This document shows positions 10,698-21,560 of a stretch of DNA of 64,000 nt, one piece after another. A program made the translations under genes and the position numbers. A model generated the notes under the pieces. That model was not told the origin of the DNA, made no database searches, and saw nothing but the letters and a program-made list of their open reading frames with translations. The DNA is taken from assembly GCA_020809705.1 (NCBI GenBank), contig CP085833.1, positions 868,001 to 932,000 on the forward strand, given 5' to 3'. Origin of the DNA: Calonectria ilicicola (Eukaryota > Ascomycota > Sordariomycetes > Hypocreales > Nectriaceae). How positions within the stretch are numbered: position 1 is the first letter of the stretch; each line of letters starts with the position of its first letter.

Positions 10698-12378
10698 ATG
10701 AGCGACCTCAAGAAGGAGCTTGACAATGGCGACATTGTAGGCATCAAGGGCGAGCCCCAGCATATCGAACAGATTGGCGCTGCTGCCGCTGCCGAAGACC
10801 ACCAGGAAGGCCCCATCCAGGCTATTCGAAACAAGCCCTGGGCATTCATCTGGTGTGTCTATGCCATCTACGTCCTGATCTTGACTAGCTTCGACAATCA
10901 AGCTTCTGGAACCGTTCTGGGTATCCCAGAGTTCCGAAAGGACTTTGGAAAGCCCTATGCTGGCGACTATGTTCTCCCCGCAAAGTGGCAGTCTGCATAC
11001 AGTGGAGCTCCCGTTGCCTCGTAAGTTCCAAAGCCAAGCCACAACTTTGACAATCAACTCTAACTTGTATCCTCAACAGCGCCGTTATTGGTTCTCTTGG
11101 CTCCGGCTGGATTGCTGACCGCATTGGCCGCAAGTGGACCTACTTCATCTGCTACATCCTCGTCTTCGTTGCCATCACCGTCGAAACCATTAGCACGACC
11201 AACCCCGTCTTCTTTGCTGGAAAGTTCATCGCTGGATTCCCCGTCGGTGGCTTCATTACTGTCAGCATGACATACATTGGAGAGGTTGCTCCTCTGGCTC
11301 TTCGAGGAACCCTGACTGCTGCGGCTGCCATTGCCTTCACCATTGGTCCCTTTATTGTCTCTCTCGTCGTCAAGGGCACTGGTACACTTGAGTCCCGCTG
11401 GGCCTACCGTTCCGTATTTGTTGCCCAGTATGCCGTCACCGGCCTCGGATTTCTTGCTCTTCCCTTCCTCCCAGAGTCGCCTTGGTGGCTCCTCGATGGC
11501 GGAAAGCAGGAAAAGGCTGTTGGCTCTCTCCAGCGACTTGGCTACTCTGGTGCCGAGATTGAGAAGCGATTGGCCGTCATTGAGCTGACTCTTGAGGAAG
11601 TTCGCAAGGAGACCGAGGGTGTTAGCTTCTTCGAGTGCTTCCGAAAGTCCAACCTCCGCCGCACCATGATTTCCGTTGCCCCCATGAGCATCCAGGCTCT
11701 GTGCGGTGTCTTCTTTGTGGCTGCTTACTCCACCTACTACCAGCAGCTCGCCGGCTACTCCACCGATGAGAGCTTCATTCTCGGCATTGTCCAGCAGGTC
11801 CTTTCCATGATTGGTAACATTTGCTCTTGGTTCCTGATTGACCGAGTTGGTCGCCGAAACCTGACCATCTATGGCATGGTTCTGCTCACTATCATCCTGA
11901 CCGTTACTGGTGGTCTCGCTGTCGCCGCTACCCCTGGTGCCATCAAGGGAACCGTCGCCCTTCTCCTCGTCTACTGCTTTGTCTACAACGTCACCATTGG
12001 TGCTACTGCCTATGCTCTGCTTACCGAGGTTGCCACTTCCCGACTTCGTGCCAAGACTGCATCCATCTCCCTTGCCCTCCAGAACTCCCTCTTCGTAAGT
12101 TGATTCCGCTTTCAAAATCCTCCAAGCAGAAACTAACAATTATCTAGACCATGTGGGCTTTCGTCATCCCCTTCCTTTTCAACCCCGATCAGGCCAACCT
12201 CGGAGCCAAGGTCGCCTTCATCTTTGGCGCTCTCGCTATTTTGTCCACCGTCTATCTCTGGTTCTGCCAGCCCGAGGTTGCCGGCCGATCCTACGAGGAG
12301 CTGGATGAACTTTTCATGAAGAAGGTTCCTGCGCGCGAGTTCAAGAATTACAGAACCGACGCCGAGCAGCGAAGCTAG
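10698..12378 (+). CDS. MFS sugar porter, possibly rhamnose or rhamnoside transporter (522 aa, three exons)
   Basis: Exons are 10698-11020, 11080-12094 and 12148-12378; both introns are clean GT-AG and the total is 1569 coding bases. It is a twelve-helix plasma-membrane sugar:proton symporter of the fungal sugar-porter family. Family marks are visible: GSGWIADRIGRKW after helix 2, the helix 5 area, PESPWWLL at the end of helix 6, and DRVGRR in the second half. The PETxGR-type end is replaced by QPEVAGRSYEELDELF. The start at 10698 is chosen over an upstream in-frame ATG at 10533. It has an A-tract-free CTTCGCC context, and the extra 55 residues would be basic leader sequence. Its place opposite a GH78-like enzyme suggests L-rhamnose or a rhamnoside as substrate; this is inference only. 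Confidence 0.88.
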
Positions 12379-13662
12379 ATGTGATCTGGATGGTCATTCT
12401 TTGCGCTCACGATAACGATCATACGATATAACTCTGACTTATACCCCATTGCCCGCTAGTACATAGATATTATATGTAGATGGTGTGGATTAATCAATGA
12501 TGTTTATTCAATTTCTGGATCTTATAAATTGCGAAAGTGATGCATGTCAACGAGCCTAAATTGGCTTCTGAATTCTGTCAAATGCCACATTTGGGAGACA
12601 GCCTTAATTGCCCAGCCTGATCTTCTAAGTAACGAGCTGATTGGCTCAGCTAGATTTGCGCCCTATGTGCCTCACGCCCTATTTCGCATAAAATCCTGCC
12701 GAGTCTGACTGCTGATCTATCCAATGACGACAAGCCAAGGCTGTTGGAGTAGACGCTAACTTGGACTCTAGGCTAGAAGTTCTGGAAGGTCATCATGGCT
12801 TGAGACACCACAACAGTCGAACACGAAATTCAAGCACGCCAAGATCATCTTACGTTTCTTAAGCCGAGCTCTTACTGATTTTTCTCAGCGTTGGACTGAG
12901 GTATTTGGAGGTGACCCGCTTTTGGGGCCGCACACCGCTACATGGGGCCTGGATATGGGGCAACATAGCTGAATTGAGGCCCCAGTTAGACTTTCTCATG
13001 CTGAAGAACCGACCTCTGAGTTAGTTTGCCGGCTAGTTGTTTGAGAAATTTGTGTCACTGGTGCTGCATAGAGATATGTATTTCACTTGTATGAGCTGAA
13101 CCCATGGCCATGTTCATAGTAATTTAGCAACTTGGCGATTCATTTCCCAGCCTTCTCAACAACGGCTGACAGTGAGGCGGGGCAATGCAATCCTTCGACT
13201 GACGTGGCTAGCCTAGCCGAATTTGTCTCCTTTGCCAGTGCTGCTTTTAATCTTGCATCGGAGTTAGAATTCCTCCTAGATAATTAAGACACGCGTCGCG
13301 CAATTAGTCAAGGCAGCAAATAAAGTTTCGGGCGCAATTCATATAGAAATTATTGACCAACTGCACGGACTCAAGCCCTCATCGAATAGAACCAATTTTT
13401 AAAGTAGAACAGTGGCATGCAAAATGCCCTCAAGGTACTTAAAAACAGCGTTGTAATAAATGGACCAATTTGGCTAGGCTAGGCAGTGCCTGGTACCTGG
13501 GTTTGGATCAGGGCATTGGGTTTGGGCCGATGAACCGGCTTATTAGCACTGTTCCCCTCGCATCAGCTCCAAGGTGAGTTGAACGAGATCCCGCATTGTG
13601 ATAATCTGGTTTCTCGCCCGAGACAATACATGCAGGGCCAATTGCTGTGACGTCATCCCACT
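12379..13662. other. Intergenic without supported gene
   Basis: The first 150 bp are AT-rich 3' UTR of the sugar porter. The rest shows no coding frame. The last part is the promoter of the NLR-like gene. Confidence 0.5.
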
Positions 13663-16541
13663 ATGGCTGAGGCATTTGAGATCATTGGCCTTGTCTCAAG
13701 CATTATAGCATTCGTCGACTTTAGTCTCAAGATCGTCTCAGCCACCAAGTCAGCTCGAGACTCAATTCACGATACCCTTCCCGAGATACACGAAGTAGAA
13801 CTTGCCCTGGAAGATGTCCGGCACTCCAATCGCAGAGCCATCCAGGGATTGCCTGGACGGCAGCTCTCTGAGGCCGAGCGTCACATTATGGCTATGGCGA
13901 CCGAATGCGACAGATTGGCTGGCGAGCTCGCTGACATGGTCCAAAAGCTCAAGATAAAGGACAGCGCCAGATTTAGGACGATAGAAAGCAGTCGCATCGC
14001 ATTCCGTGTGATGAGGAAAGGAAAGGATATCGATGACCTGCGCCGTCGCATTGAGAACCTGGATGTTAGGATAAGGAGAAATGTGCAGATGATTCTGGAT
14101 AAGTTGGTGGCCAAGGCTAATAAATAATGTTCATAACTCACACGTGGCAGGAAACGGGGCTCAGAGATCTTGTCCGACCTCAATGCTCTCAGAGAGTCGC
14201 AAGCCCAGCTTGGAATCAACTACGATTCCAAATTGGATCGTATCCAAGCAGATATTCTGCGTCTGGCTGCCGAAAGTAGGGAGGCGCGAGACGGGCAACT
14301 AAGCGCCTTGAAGAATCACCTCGATCAATTGGAGCAAGAACGAAGAACCTGCCAGAGACAGTCCAACATCATCAGGAGCCTGTACTTTCCAGAAATTCGA
14401 CGCCGGTGGTCGCAGATTCCCGATGCGGACCAGTTTACAAATTCCTGGCTGTTCGACCCGACTAGGACAAATTTTCTGGAATGGCTCAGGGGTGGGAATG
14501 GAATCTACTGGATTAGTGGTAAAGTAAGTCGAGGAGTTAACTGTGACATACTGGATGCTGACAAAATGTGTCCCAGGCCGGCAGTGGTAAGTCAACGCTG
14601 ATGAAATTCGCGGCCGAGCATACGCATTCGTCTGAGGCCTTGAAGGAATGGGCAGGCTCTGCTCAACTCTACACGGCGAGCTACTATTTCTGGAACCAAG
14701 GGTTTGAGATGCAAAAGTCCCAGGTCGGACTGTTCCAGTCTCTGTTGTACCAAATACTGAGGCGCGCTCCTACCATGATCCCGCACGTCTGCTCAAACGA
14801 TCGCTTGGATCATGAAAGATGGGAGATTGACGAACTGAAGAAGGCTTTCGAGTCACTCGCGAAACATAGTGGTCTCTCCACGAAGTTTTGCTTTTTTATC
14901 GATGGTCTTGACGAGTACGATGGCGAAGAGGAAGATGTTGTCAATTTCCTATCGTTTTTTGAGTCGAAATCAGCCAACATCAAGATATGTGCATCGAGCC
15001 GACCCCGAGAGGCTTTCAAGGCCTTCCAGGAGAGCACCTATTCCCTAGCCGTTCAGGACTTTACAAAGGAGGACATGAAAACGCATGTACGACAGAGGCT
15101 TCAGATGAACGAAAAGTTCAAGATTCTAGGTGCCTCACAATCGGATTGCGAGGAAATCATGGTGCAGATTGCGCAGCAATCACAAGGAGTGTGGTTATGG
15201 GTGTTTCTTGTCACCCGCGACTTGGTCCACGCCGTGAATAGGAATGAAGGACTCTCAACTCTGCAGAAAATTCTGCGCCTGTTTCCACCAGACCTGGAAG
15301 CATACTTTGAACACATTATTGAAGGCATCAAACCTGTGTTTCGGGTAGAGATGGCACAAATCTTCCTGATTACGATAGAAGAAGTCCAGCCTCTACCTTT
15401 ATTCGCATTTTCCCTGCTGGAGCAAGAGAGTACTGACTCTAATTATGCTGTGAAAGCACAAATATCAACGATTAGTGAGGATGGGGTGTCGAAGACGGAG
15501 GAGCAATGGAAAAGCCGAATTCAGAATCGTTGCGGTGACCTGCTCATTGTTAATGACATGCCTCACCCCATATTCCTCGGGAGCCCTGTTGATTTCCTCC
15601 ATCGTACAGTTCGCGACTTTTTGCAGGACTGCTATCATCAGCGGTTGGTGGAAATGCTGGTTGGCCAATCAGACTTCAACCCTCTCGTGTCATTGTGCAG
15701 AATGACGCTCTTCTTGCTAAAGAGCGTACCAAAGGAGGAGTTCCGTCATAAATCCTCCATCAATAGGATAATAGGTCTCACAGATGAGCTTCTTTACTAC
15801 GCGCACGAGGTTGAAAAACGAAACCAGACACCAAGCCCGGATCTGTCGGCTGTTGTGGACGTGTTGGACGAGCTGGACCGAGTGAATTGCGAACACGCTC
15901 GCTCCCTACGCAATAAGCACTGGACCCATGCGAGAGATCTACCGAGACCCCGCGGTTATGAAGAATACCGCGAAGGTGGAAATTGCAACTTCTTGGCGCT
16001 AACCATCCAGGCTCGCCTGGTTAAGTACGTGCAGGCAAAGCTCACGGCCGATCCGCGACGGATGCAGAAACCCGGACGACCTCTCCTGGACTATGCGCTC
16101 CGTCCGAGGCGAGTGACGGCCATCAGCATGCCGTATCATTCTCAAAGGGACGATCCCAGTGTAGATGTGAGCATGGTCCACCTGCTGCTGGAGAAGGGTG
16201 CGAACGTGAATCAAAAAGTTCACCTGAATGATGGTCGAACGGTCTGGGCGCTGTTCCTCCTGTCATGCTATGAGAGTACGATAAGAGACGAAGCTACTGA
16301 CTCGATGAGGAATGCCTGGTATCAAGCGAGTGAGTTGCTCTGTCAGCATGGCGCAGACCTGGAGTGTAGGCTTGATGATGATCCGTCGATGAATGTGATT
16401 TGGATCCTGGAGAAAGTTTTTGGTAGAGATAAGGCTCAACGTTTGCAAAATTTGGTGGGGGAAACCCAGGTGCAGAAGCGCTCGAACGGGAGCTCCTGGC
16501 TTTCTGCTCCCAGCCGTTTTTGGAAGATGGTGTCCAACTAA
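13663..16541 (+). CDS. NACHT-domain NLR-like STAND protein (about 925 aa, three exons)
   Basis: Exons are 13663-14102, 14151-14523 and 14577-16541 (introns 48 and 53 nt). The N-terminal 150 or so residues (AFEIIGLVSSIIAFVDFS start) look like the helical HeLo-like or fungal STAND N-terminal domain, which in relatives signals cell death or incompatibility. A coiled linker follows. The NACHT NTPase has Walker A GKAGSGKST at about 270-278, made exactly by splicing exon 2 to exon 3, and Walker B FCFFIDGLDEYDG near 375-387. A sensor-like ICASSRP follows. The region around FLHRTVRDFLQ resembles the DUF7791 segment of such proteins. Near the C-terminus are two degenerate ankyrin-like units (LLLEKGANVN about 810, LLCQHGADLE about 860). 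It is probably a fungal innate-recognition or heterokaryon-incompatibility receptor, cytosolic. Confidence 0.85.
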
Positions 16542-16840
16542 TTGATACGAAGGTTTCAGGTGGATACTGAAAGCTGTAATTTTGGTTGAGTAAGGGGCGA
16601 CAGATGTGAATGAGATCAAGACTAGACTGCCTTATTATTGGTTACTTTATTATGAGATCTACCATGGGTATATACAGCAACATTATTCTAGAAAAGACTT
16701 TGGAACAAGTACAGGAAATGCTAGATGACTCAAGTGGTAATAGAAAACCAATGGACGTTTTGAATGACATCAATGAGTGCCCGCCTACAACTCATCAATA
16801 CCCTACTGTTAAACTTGACGTTCTGGAAGCCCCACGAGTG

Positions 16841-18851
16841 TCATCCTTCCGCCATTGCCAGTGATTCGCCTGGCAGCAATATAGCTTTGTCAATCGCCTG
16901 CGGCAGGCCGCGATGTCTCCCCAGTAGCATGACGCCGCAAAGGATCACTTTGCTAGCGACATGCCACCCGCCGCTGAATGAATAATCCACGTCTGGTAGC
17001 CCCACGCTGACGCCGACGCCGTAATAGGCTGACATGACCTCGAACATGACGTTGAAGACGGAATAGTGGACCGGGTCCCGGCTGAATTGGCCTGCCTCAA
17101 TAGTGACAATAACACCAACGGTGAGCATAAGCATCAATGTTTCGTTTTGTGTAATCTGCTTATATATCTGTAGAAAAATGGAAAGATTGGAGGGGCTTTC
17201 ATTCGGGTCTTGCGCGGGGTCGTCATCGGCTCTGGTTCCGTAGATGCCGAGTGATCGCTCTTCATAGACGTTGGTACGGCGCGTGCTGCGTTTGATCGGG
17301 AAGGCCTGGATAAACATCGTAATCATGTACAAGAGCTGCAAGCCAATGTGGAGATTGGAGATTTTGATGATGTGGAAGCCGCCGAAGCGGATTGCTGTCA
17401 TGGGGGCGAGGTTGGTCAGTGCATACCCAGGAATGAAACGTGGGCTGGATAAACTTACACAAGGCTTGGAATAGACCAGCGAGAACGCGCGGCCCAGTCG
17501 GAATGCTCCGGATGTTGGAGCTGTGAAGGCCAAAAAGTACAAAGCCAACCCAATTGATCGAGTTGAATAAGATGAGTATAAAAAAGAGCCACCAAGTTGC
17601 TTGTCTTGGGAAGAGATAGATATACAAGCGCCGAGGATGATCCAGGATGAAGCGCATATCTTCCCACAATCTCCTTCCCGGAGATAAGAACATTGTCTGG
17701 GACCAGATGATGAATCTGAAAAATATTGGAAATGCTGTATTCCCGGCCAAGATCATTAGACCCATGATGATGATGACAAAGTATGAGTCTTGGAAAGGGA
17801 CCATGCTGGCGTCTAGAAGAGACAAGCCATTGTTGTTAAAGGCTGATACGCCATTGAATATGCCTAGCCACCAGGGTTTGGTGCCGTTATCCAAGGCCGG
17901 CCCGGGGAGGTTGTTGTTGATCCAGGCGCCGAGGGCGATACAGCCAAAGAGTTGCCATAAGAAGAAATACAACAACAATAAGATGGAAAGTAGCTTCAGA
18001 GAACGATATTCGATGCCACCTAGGTAGTCGCGTTGTTCGCTAGTAAGGTCAAAATATTTCCTCTCGCGGCCAATAGTGGGGGTCCGGGAGAGGTAGGGGA
18101 TATCCTCACTCCCGTCGTTCTTTTCCTTCGTTTGAACGTTTGGCGTGGCTTCTATATCGGAATTGAAAGTTATGGCGGGAGCATGGGGGGACGCTGCCCC
18201 ACGGACTGACTGTGCTTCGGAATGAAGAGATGCTGTCCTGCGGATTGAATGTGTTTCGGAATGGATCCTGTGGACTGGCAGTTCTTCTGGAGAGGAGGTT
18301 CTGGTGCGAGTCTGGGGCCTTCTCCTGCGCCTTGACCGCTCACCGCTCACGATTTCGGCAAAGCGTTGATCGAATCTTCGCTTGCGAGTATACACGATGC
18401 AGATTGAGACCCAGATCCTGCTGCCAAAGATGATGAGCAAGAAAATAAGCACTTGCTGCCACGTCGTTGCTTGGCTCAGGTTGACCGTCCTGAGGCCGGC
18501 CGAGGTCATGGCCGAGACGACCATGAACAGACTGTCGACGTAGCTGATGCTGCGTCCTGGCCGGGAAGAACCCCAGAAGATGAGCGAAGACACCAAGCAG
18601 ACGATGATAAAGTAGGCATAGTGGCTCGTGATGAAGTTGAGACGCGACAAGAATCTTGATTGCCATATTGCGCGTGCAAGCTGGGCCGGGCGGCGGATCC
18701 AGGCCTTGTCGTGCTGCCACAATGGTGTGGAAGCGTCAATGTCATAGCCCTGGAGTCTGTCCACTTCGTCATTGTCTTCAATATTTCGGAGCCGCACCCC
18801 AGTGAGCACCCCTTCACCACCCGGTGGCCCTTGGAAGCTAGTGCGACTCAT
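16841..18851 (-). CDS. TRK-type potassium transporter (about 648 aa, two exons)
   Basis: Exons are 17459-18851 and 16841-17394, with a 64 nt intron. The splice gives LFQALSIRFGGF, matching a pore loop of fungal TRK proteins, where the upstream frame alone would run off. Other family marks are SAGLRTVNLSQ near the first pore, SAFNNNGLSLLD (about 340-352), GNTAFPIFFR (about 372), RRTNVYEERSLGIY and GRHRGLPQAIDKAILLP. It is a plasma-membrane potassium uptake protein with four M1-P-M2 units. A long Arg/Ser-rich cytosolic loop lies at about 170-260. At 648 residues it is shorter than yeast TRK1, mainly because of a smaller loop. The gene converges on the NLR-like gene with 300 bp between stops. 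Confidence 0.92.
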
Positions 18852-19765
18852 AAATTCAGCACATGTGTGTCTTTGGTTTTTTTAACAAGTAAGCACGCGT
18901 GGAGCGATTTACTACGGCTAGCTTGCAGTAAGACTGCATGGGAGTTGTGCGTGGGGTTAGGTGAATGAGCGAGCGAATCAGAAAGACCCAGATCCTTCAG
19001 GCGGAGTAGATTAACTACCTGCTGTGTCCAATCGCAAGGGTCTAGACCAGGGTAATGCAGTATGTTCGGATGGATCAATGTTCCATTTCCCAAGTTTAGC
19101 TCGAGAAAGCATCGACTTACAGTCAATCAATTGTCGTTCGAATAACTTCAACCCATTGAGGAGTCCCTCCCACACTTGGCCAAGGTGGGGCCGTGCGCCA
19201 CTCTGCAGATTGAACATAGATGAGGTTAGTTGAATTGCGGACCAGTGGCTACAGGACAAGAGCACAGGAAGTAAGACTAACTGGACAGCTCCTTAGCCAA
19301 AGACCCAAAAAGGATTGATAGGCAGCTGAGACAACATTGAGCTAGCCAGTGAAGTGGCTGCACATCTCGTAACATCGGATGGTGAGATATACTCAAGGGC
19401 CAGACCAGTTTCAGAACTCCATGAGAAACCTCTCTCCCTAGCTCTGTATTTAAGTATATGGCGTGGGACTATTTGAACCCAACCGGGTAAATCGAAAGGA
19501 TCTAGTTGTATGCCACTCTTGGCTGATAACCTTAATAACCTACCCCGCGCACGCCCTATCTGCCTTGCGCCCTATTTCATCGAGGAAATACCGATACCGG
19601 CTATTAACCTTTTCATGCAACGGTAGCCAAGAGCGCCAAGTGGCAGATAGTTTACTACTGCAGACCGACAGTCTCGTGGCCATTCACCCTAGCTAGTGAT
19701 GCCAAAACACCAAATTGCAAATTGCAAACAATAATGACCAAGTCTTTATTTCGCTAAATGATAAT
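18852..19765. other. Intergenic without supported gene
   Basis: This stretch holds the promoter of the potassium transporter on its left and the 3' flank of the SDR gene on its right. No coding frame with family features is seen. Confidence 0.5.
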
Positions 19766-20542
19766 CTAAGCCGCAGGCCAGTTCCTGTTAAATGTAATGC
19801 AGCTTCCGTTTGCGCTTGTGGCTATTCCTTCCTCACTCAAGAACCCGATATACCTCGCAACATGCTCCTTTGGCACCGTCGTCTTTCCAGGGACAAAACC
19901 GGGATTTGTGGCGCTGAAAACCTGCATACCCTCCTGATTTAACCCAGCAGCGAATGCATCTGAAATATTTGTTTCCATGCCTCCAATCATAAGAGCAATG
20001 CTGTTGATGCCCTTGGATCCGTAAAAAGTCGCGGTGTTCTTCGTAATGGCTTCCACTCCGTGTTTGCTAGCTGTGTACGCCACACCAGCGGCAAAGCCTT
20101 TGAACGATGCATTCGATGCAATATTGACAATAAGCCCACTGCCTTGCTCCTCCATGGCCTTGACTGTGTGTTTTGTCATGAGGAAGGATCCGGTCATGTT
20201 CACGGCAATAACCTTGTCCCAGAGACTCTTCTCGCACGTGCCGGCTGGGTCAAACCGGTCCATGATGCCCGCATTGTTAACGAGTATGTTGACTGTGGTG
20301 AATTTCTCAACGGCACGGCTGACCAGGTTCTTGACTGATTCCTCGTCTGTAACATCAACCTCCACCACAAGAACTTTGCCGGGGTGTGAGTCTGCATATT
20401 TGGCTTCAGCTGCTGCGAGTCGTGCAGGATTAATGTCGCAAACGACGACGTTGGCGCCTTTGGACAGAAACATTTCGACGATGGTCTCGCCCAGCCCACC
20501 GGCTGAGCCAGTAACAATTGCGGTTTGGTTTTGCAAAGACAT
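19766..20542 (-). CDS. Classical short-chain dehydrogenase/reductase (258 aa)
   Basis: A single exon. It is an NAD(P)-dependent oxidoreductase of the classical SDR type. The Rossmann cofactor motif TGSAGGLG is at about 11-18 and VCDIN ends the second strand (an Asp there suggests NAD rather than NADP). NNAG is near 90, the catalytic Ser is in IASNAS near 143, and YTASK holds the catalytic Tyr and Lys near 157-161. Length is standard for the family and the protein is cytosolic, with no signal. The substrate cannot be read from sequence. It lies on the same strand as, and about 1 kb downstream of, a Zn2Cys6 regulator and a secreted FAD oxidase, which might form a small metabolic group. Confidence 0.92.
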   Translation of the reverse strand: MSLQNQTAIVTGSAGGLGETIVEMFLSKGANVVVCDINPARLAAAEAKYADSHPGKVLVVEVDVTDEESVKNLVSRAVEKFTTVNILVNNAGIMDRFDPAGTCEKSLWDKVIAVNMTGSFLMTKHTVKAMEEQGSGLIVNIASNASFKGFAAGVAYTASKHGVEAITKNTATFYGSKGINSIALMIGGMETNISDAFAAGLNQEGMQVFSATNPGFVPGKTTVPKEHVARYIGFLSEEGIATSANGSCITFNRNWPAA

Positions 20543-21560
20543 GATGGTTTTCGTTTCTCTTAATGAAGACAGTGAACTGGTGTTTGTTTTCTCGTATCTC
20601 TGGGGGGTTTCGCCGGTTATTATATACTTTTCGTTTGTTCATGTTCCCCATATTAAGCGACACCCTGGTGGCACGCTGCATGCTGGCAATAGACTGCACG
20701 TTGATTGTAACCCAAATGCTGGTGGTCAACTAACTACGCGTCGCTGGTCCACTGCCTGCATGACTAAAATTAGCGGCGGTTTTGGGTTCGAATTCGGGTT
20801 CGTGCCAGGTCGGCGTCGGGCTCGGGGCTTCGCTAAACCCCGCCTTAGCGGCATGGATTTATCGGAAAGCGTTTGTCCGGCATCTGAGCCCGCTGGATCA
20901 AACGATGGCCACGTTTAAACGAATGCGAGGAACGAATGCGAAACAGATGCTCAGCAGCGAAATGTTGCGGAACTCGCGATTGTCACTAGATCGGCTCCAC
21001 GTTGCGAAAAACGATGGTTGAATGATCGACGAACCGTTGCTCCATAGATCCAACTTAGAGTGCGTGCTGTGCATATCGTATCCACTGCGGTTGTTTCATT
21101 CAATAGTTTGGTCGTAACCAGCGACAAACCGGTTTTTCATACGTGGAAAGTTTTTCGTAAATGGCTTTTTTTTATTAAATAGCCTGTTTAGAGTAAATAA
21201 ACCTGTTGATAAAGCGTCTGCCAAGGGCCCGGCCAATTGCTAGAGATCGTTGAGGGCACGTCCGCTGCCACCTGAATTCCATGTCATTCTAGACGCCAAT
21301 TCAGCCACAGTTACAATATTATGTCGGTCAATTGCGTCCCTGCATTATTTATGACGCCGCTGCTACCCAATTCGTTGGACCCTTGTTTCATTTGCAAGTC
21401 TTAAATTGTTCAAAGCGCCATGTGGGGCGGGCACGGTTCTGAACCCTTCTTGCGCCTCAGGAGTTGCTCCAATGGACGCGCCAGTTGCCAATTTGTTTAA
21501 TGCTTAACATTATTTATTGAACCCCGTAGATGGAGATCGTGAGCATAAAAAAAAGAGGTT
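20543..21560. other. Intergenic without supported gene
   Basis: Left part: SDR promoter. Right part: 3' flank of the regulator gene. A plus-strand frame from 20034 to 20918 runs antisense through the SDR and is not supported as a gene. Confidence 0.5.
20620..20626 (-). promoter_or_regulatory. TATA-like box of the SDR gene
   Basis: On the minus strand TATATAA lies about 80 bp before the SDR start codon at 20542. This is motif and distance only. Confidence 0.35.

Noticed and set aside
11060..12139. Long minus-strand frame of 359 codons
   Set aside because: It is antisense to the sugar-porter exons. Its product is Gly/Ser/Asp-rich without a fold, a typical shadow of a GC-rich membrane gene.
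20780..20805. GGGTTCGA-like box resembling a tRNA B box
   Set aside because: No A box, acceptor stem or anticodon arm could be folded around it.
20034..20918. Plus-strand frame of 294 codons
   Set aside because: It lies antisense to the SDR gene and continues into the promoter. It has no domain features.
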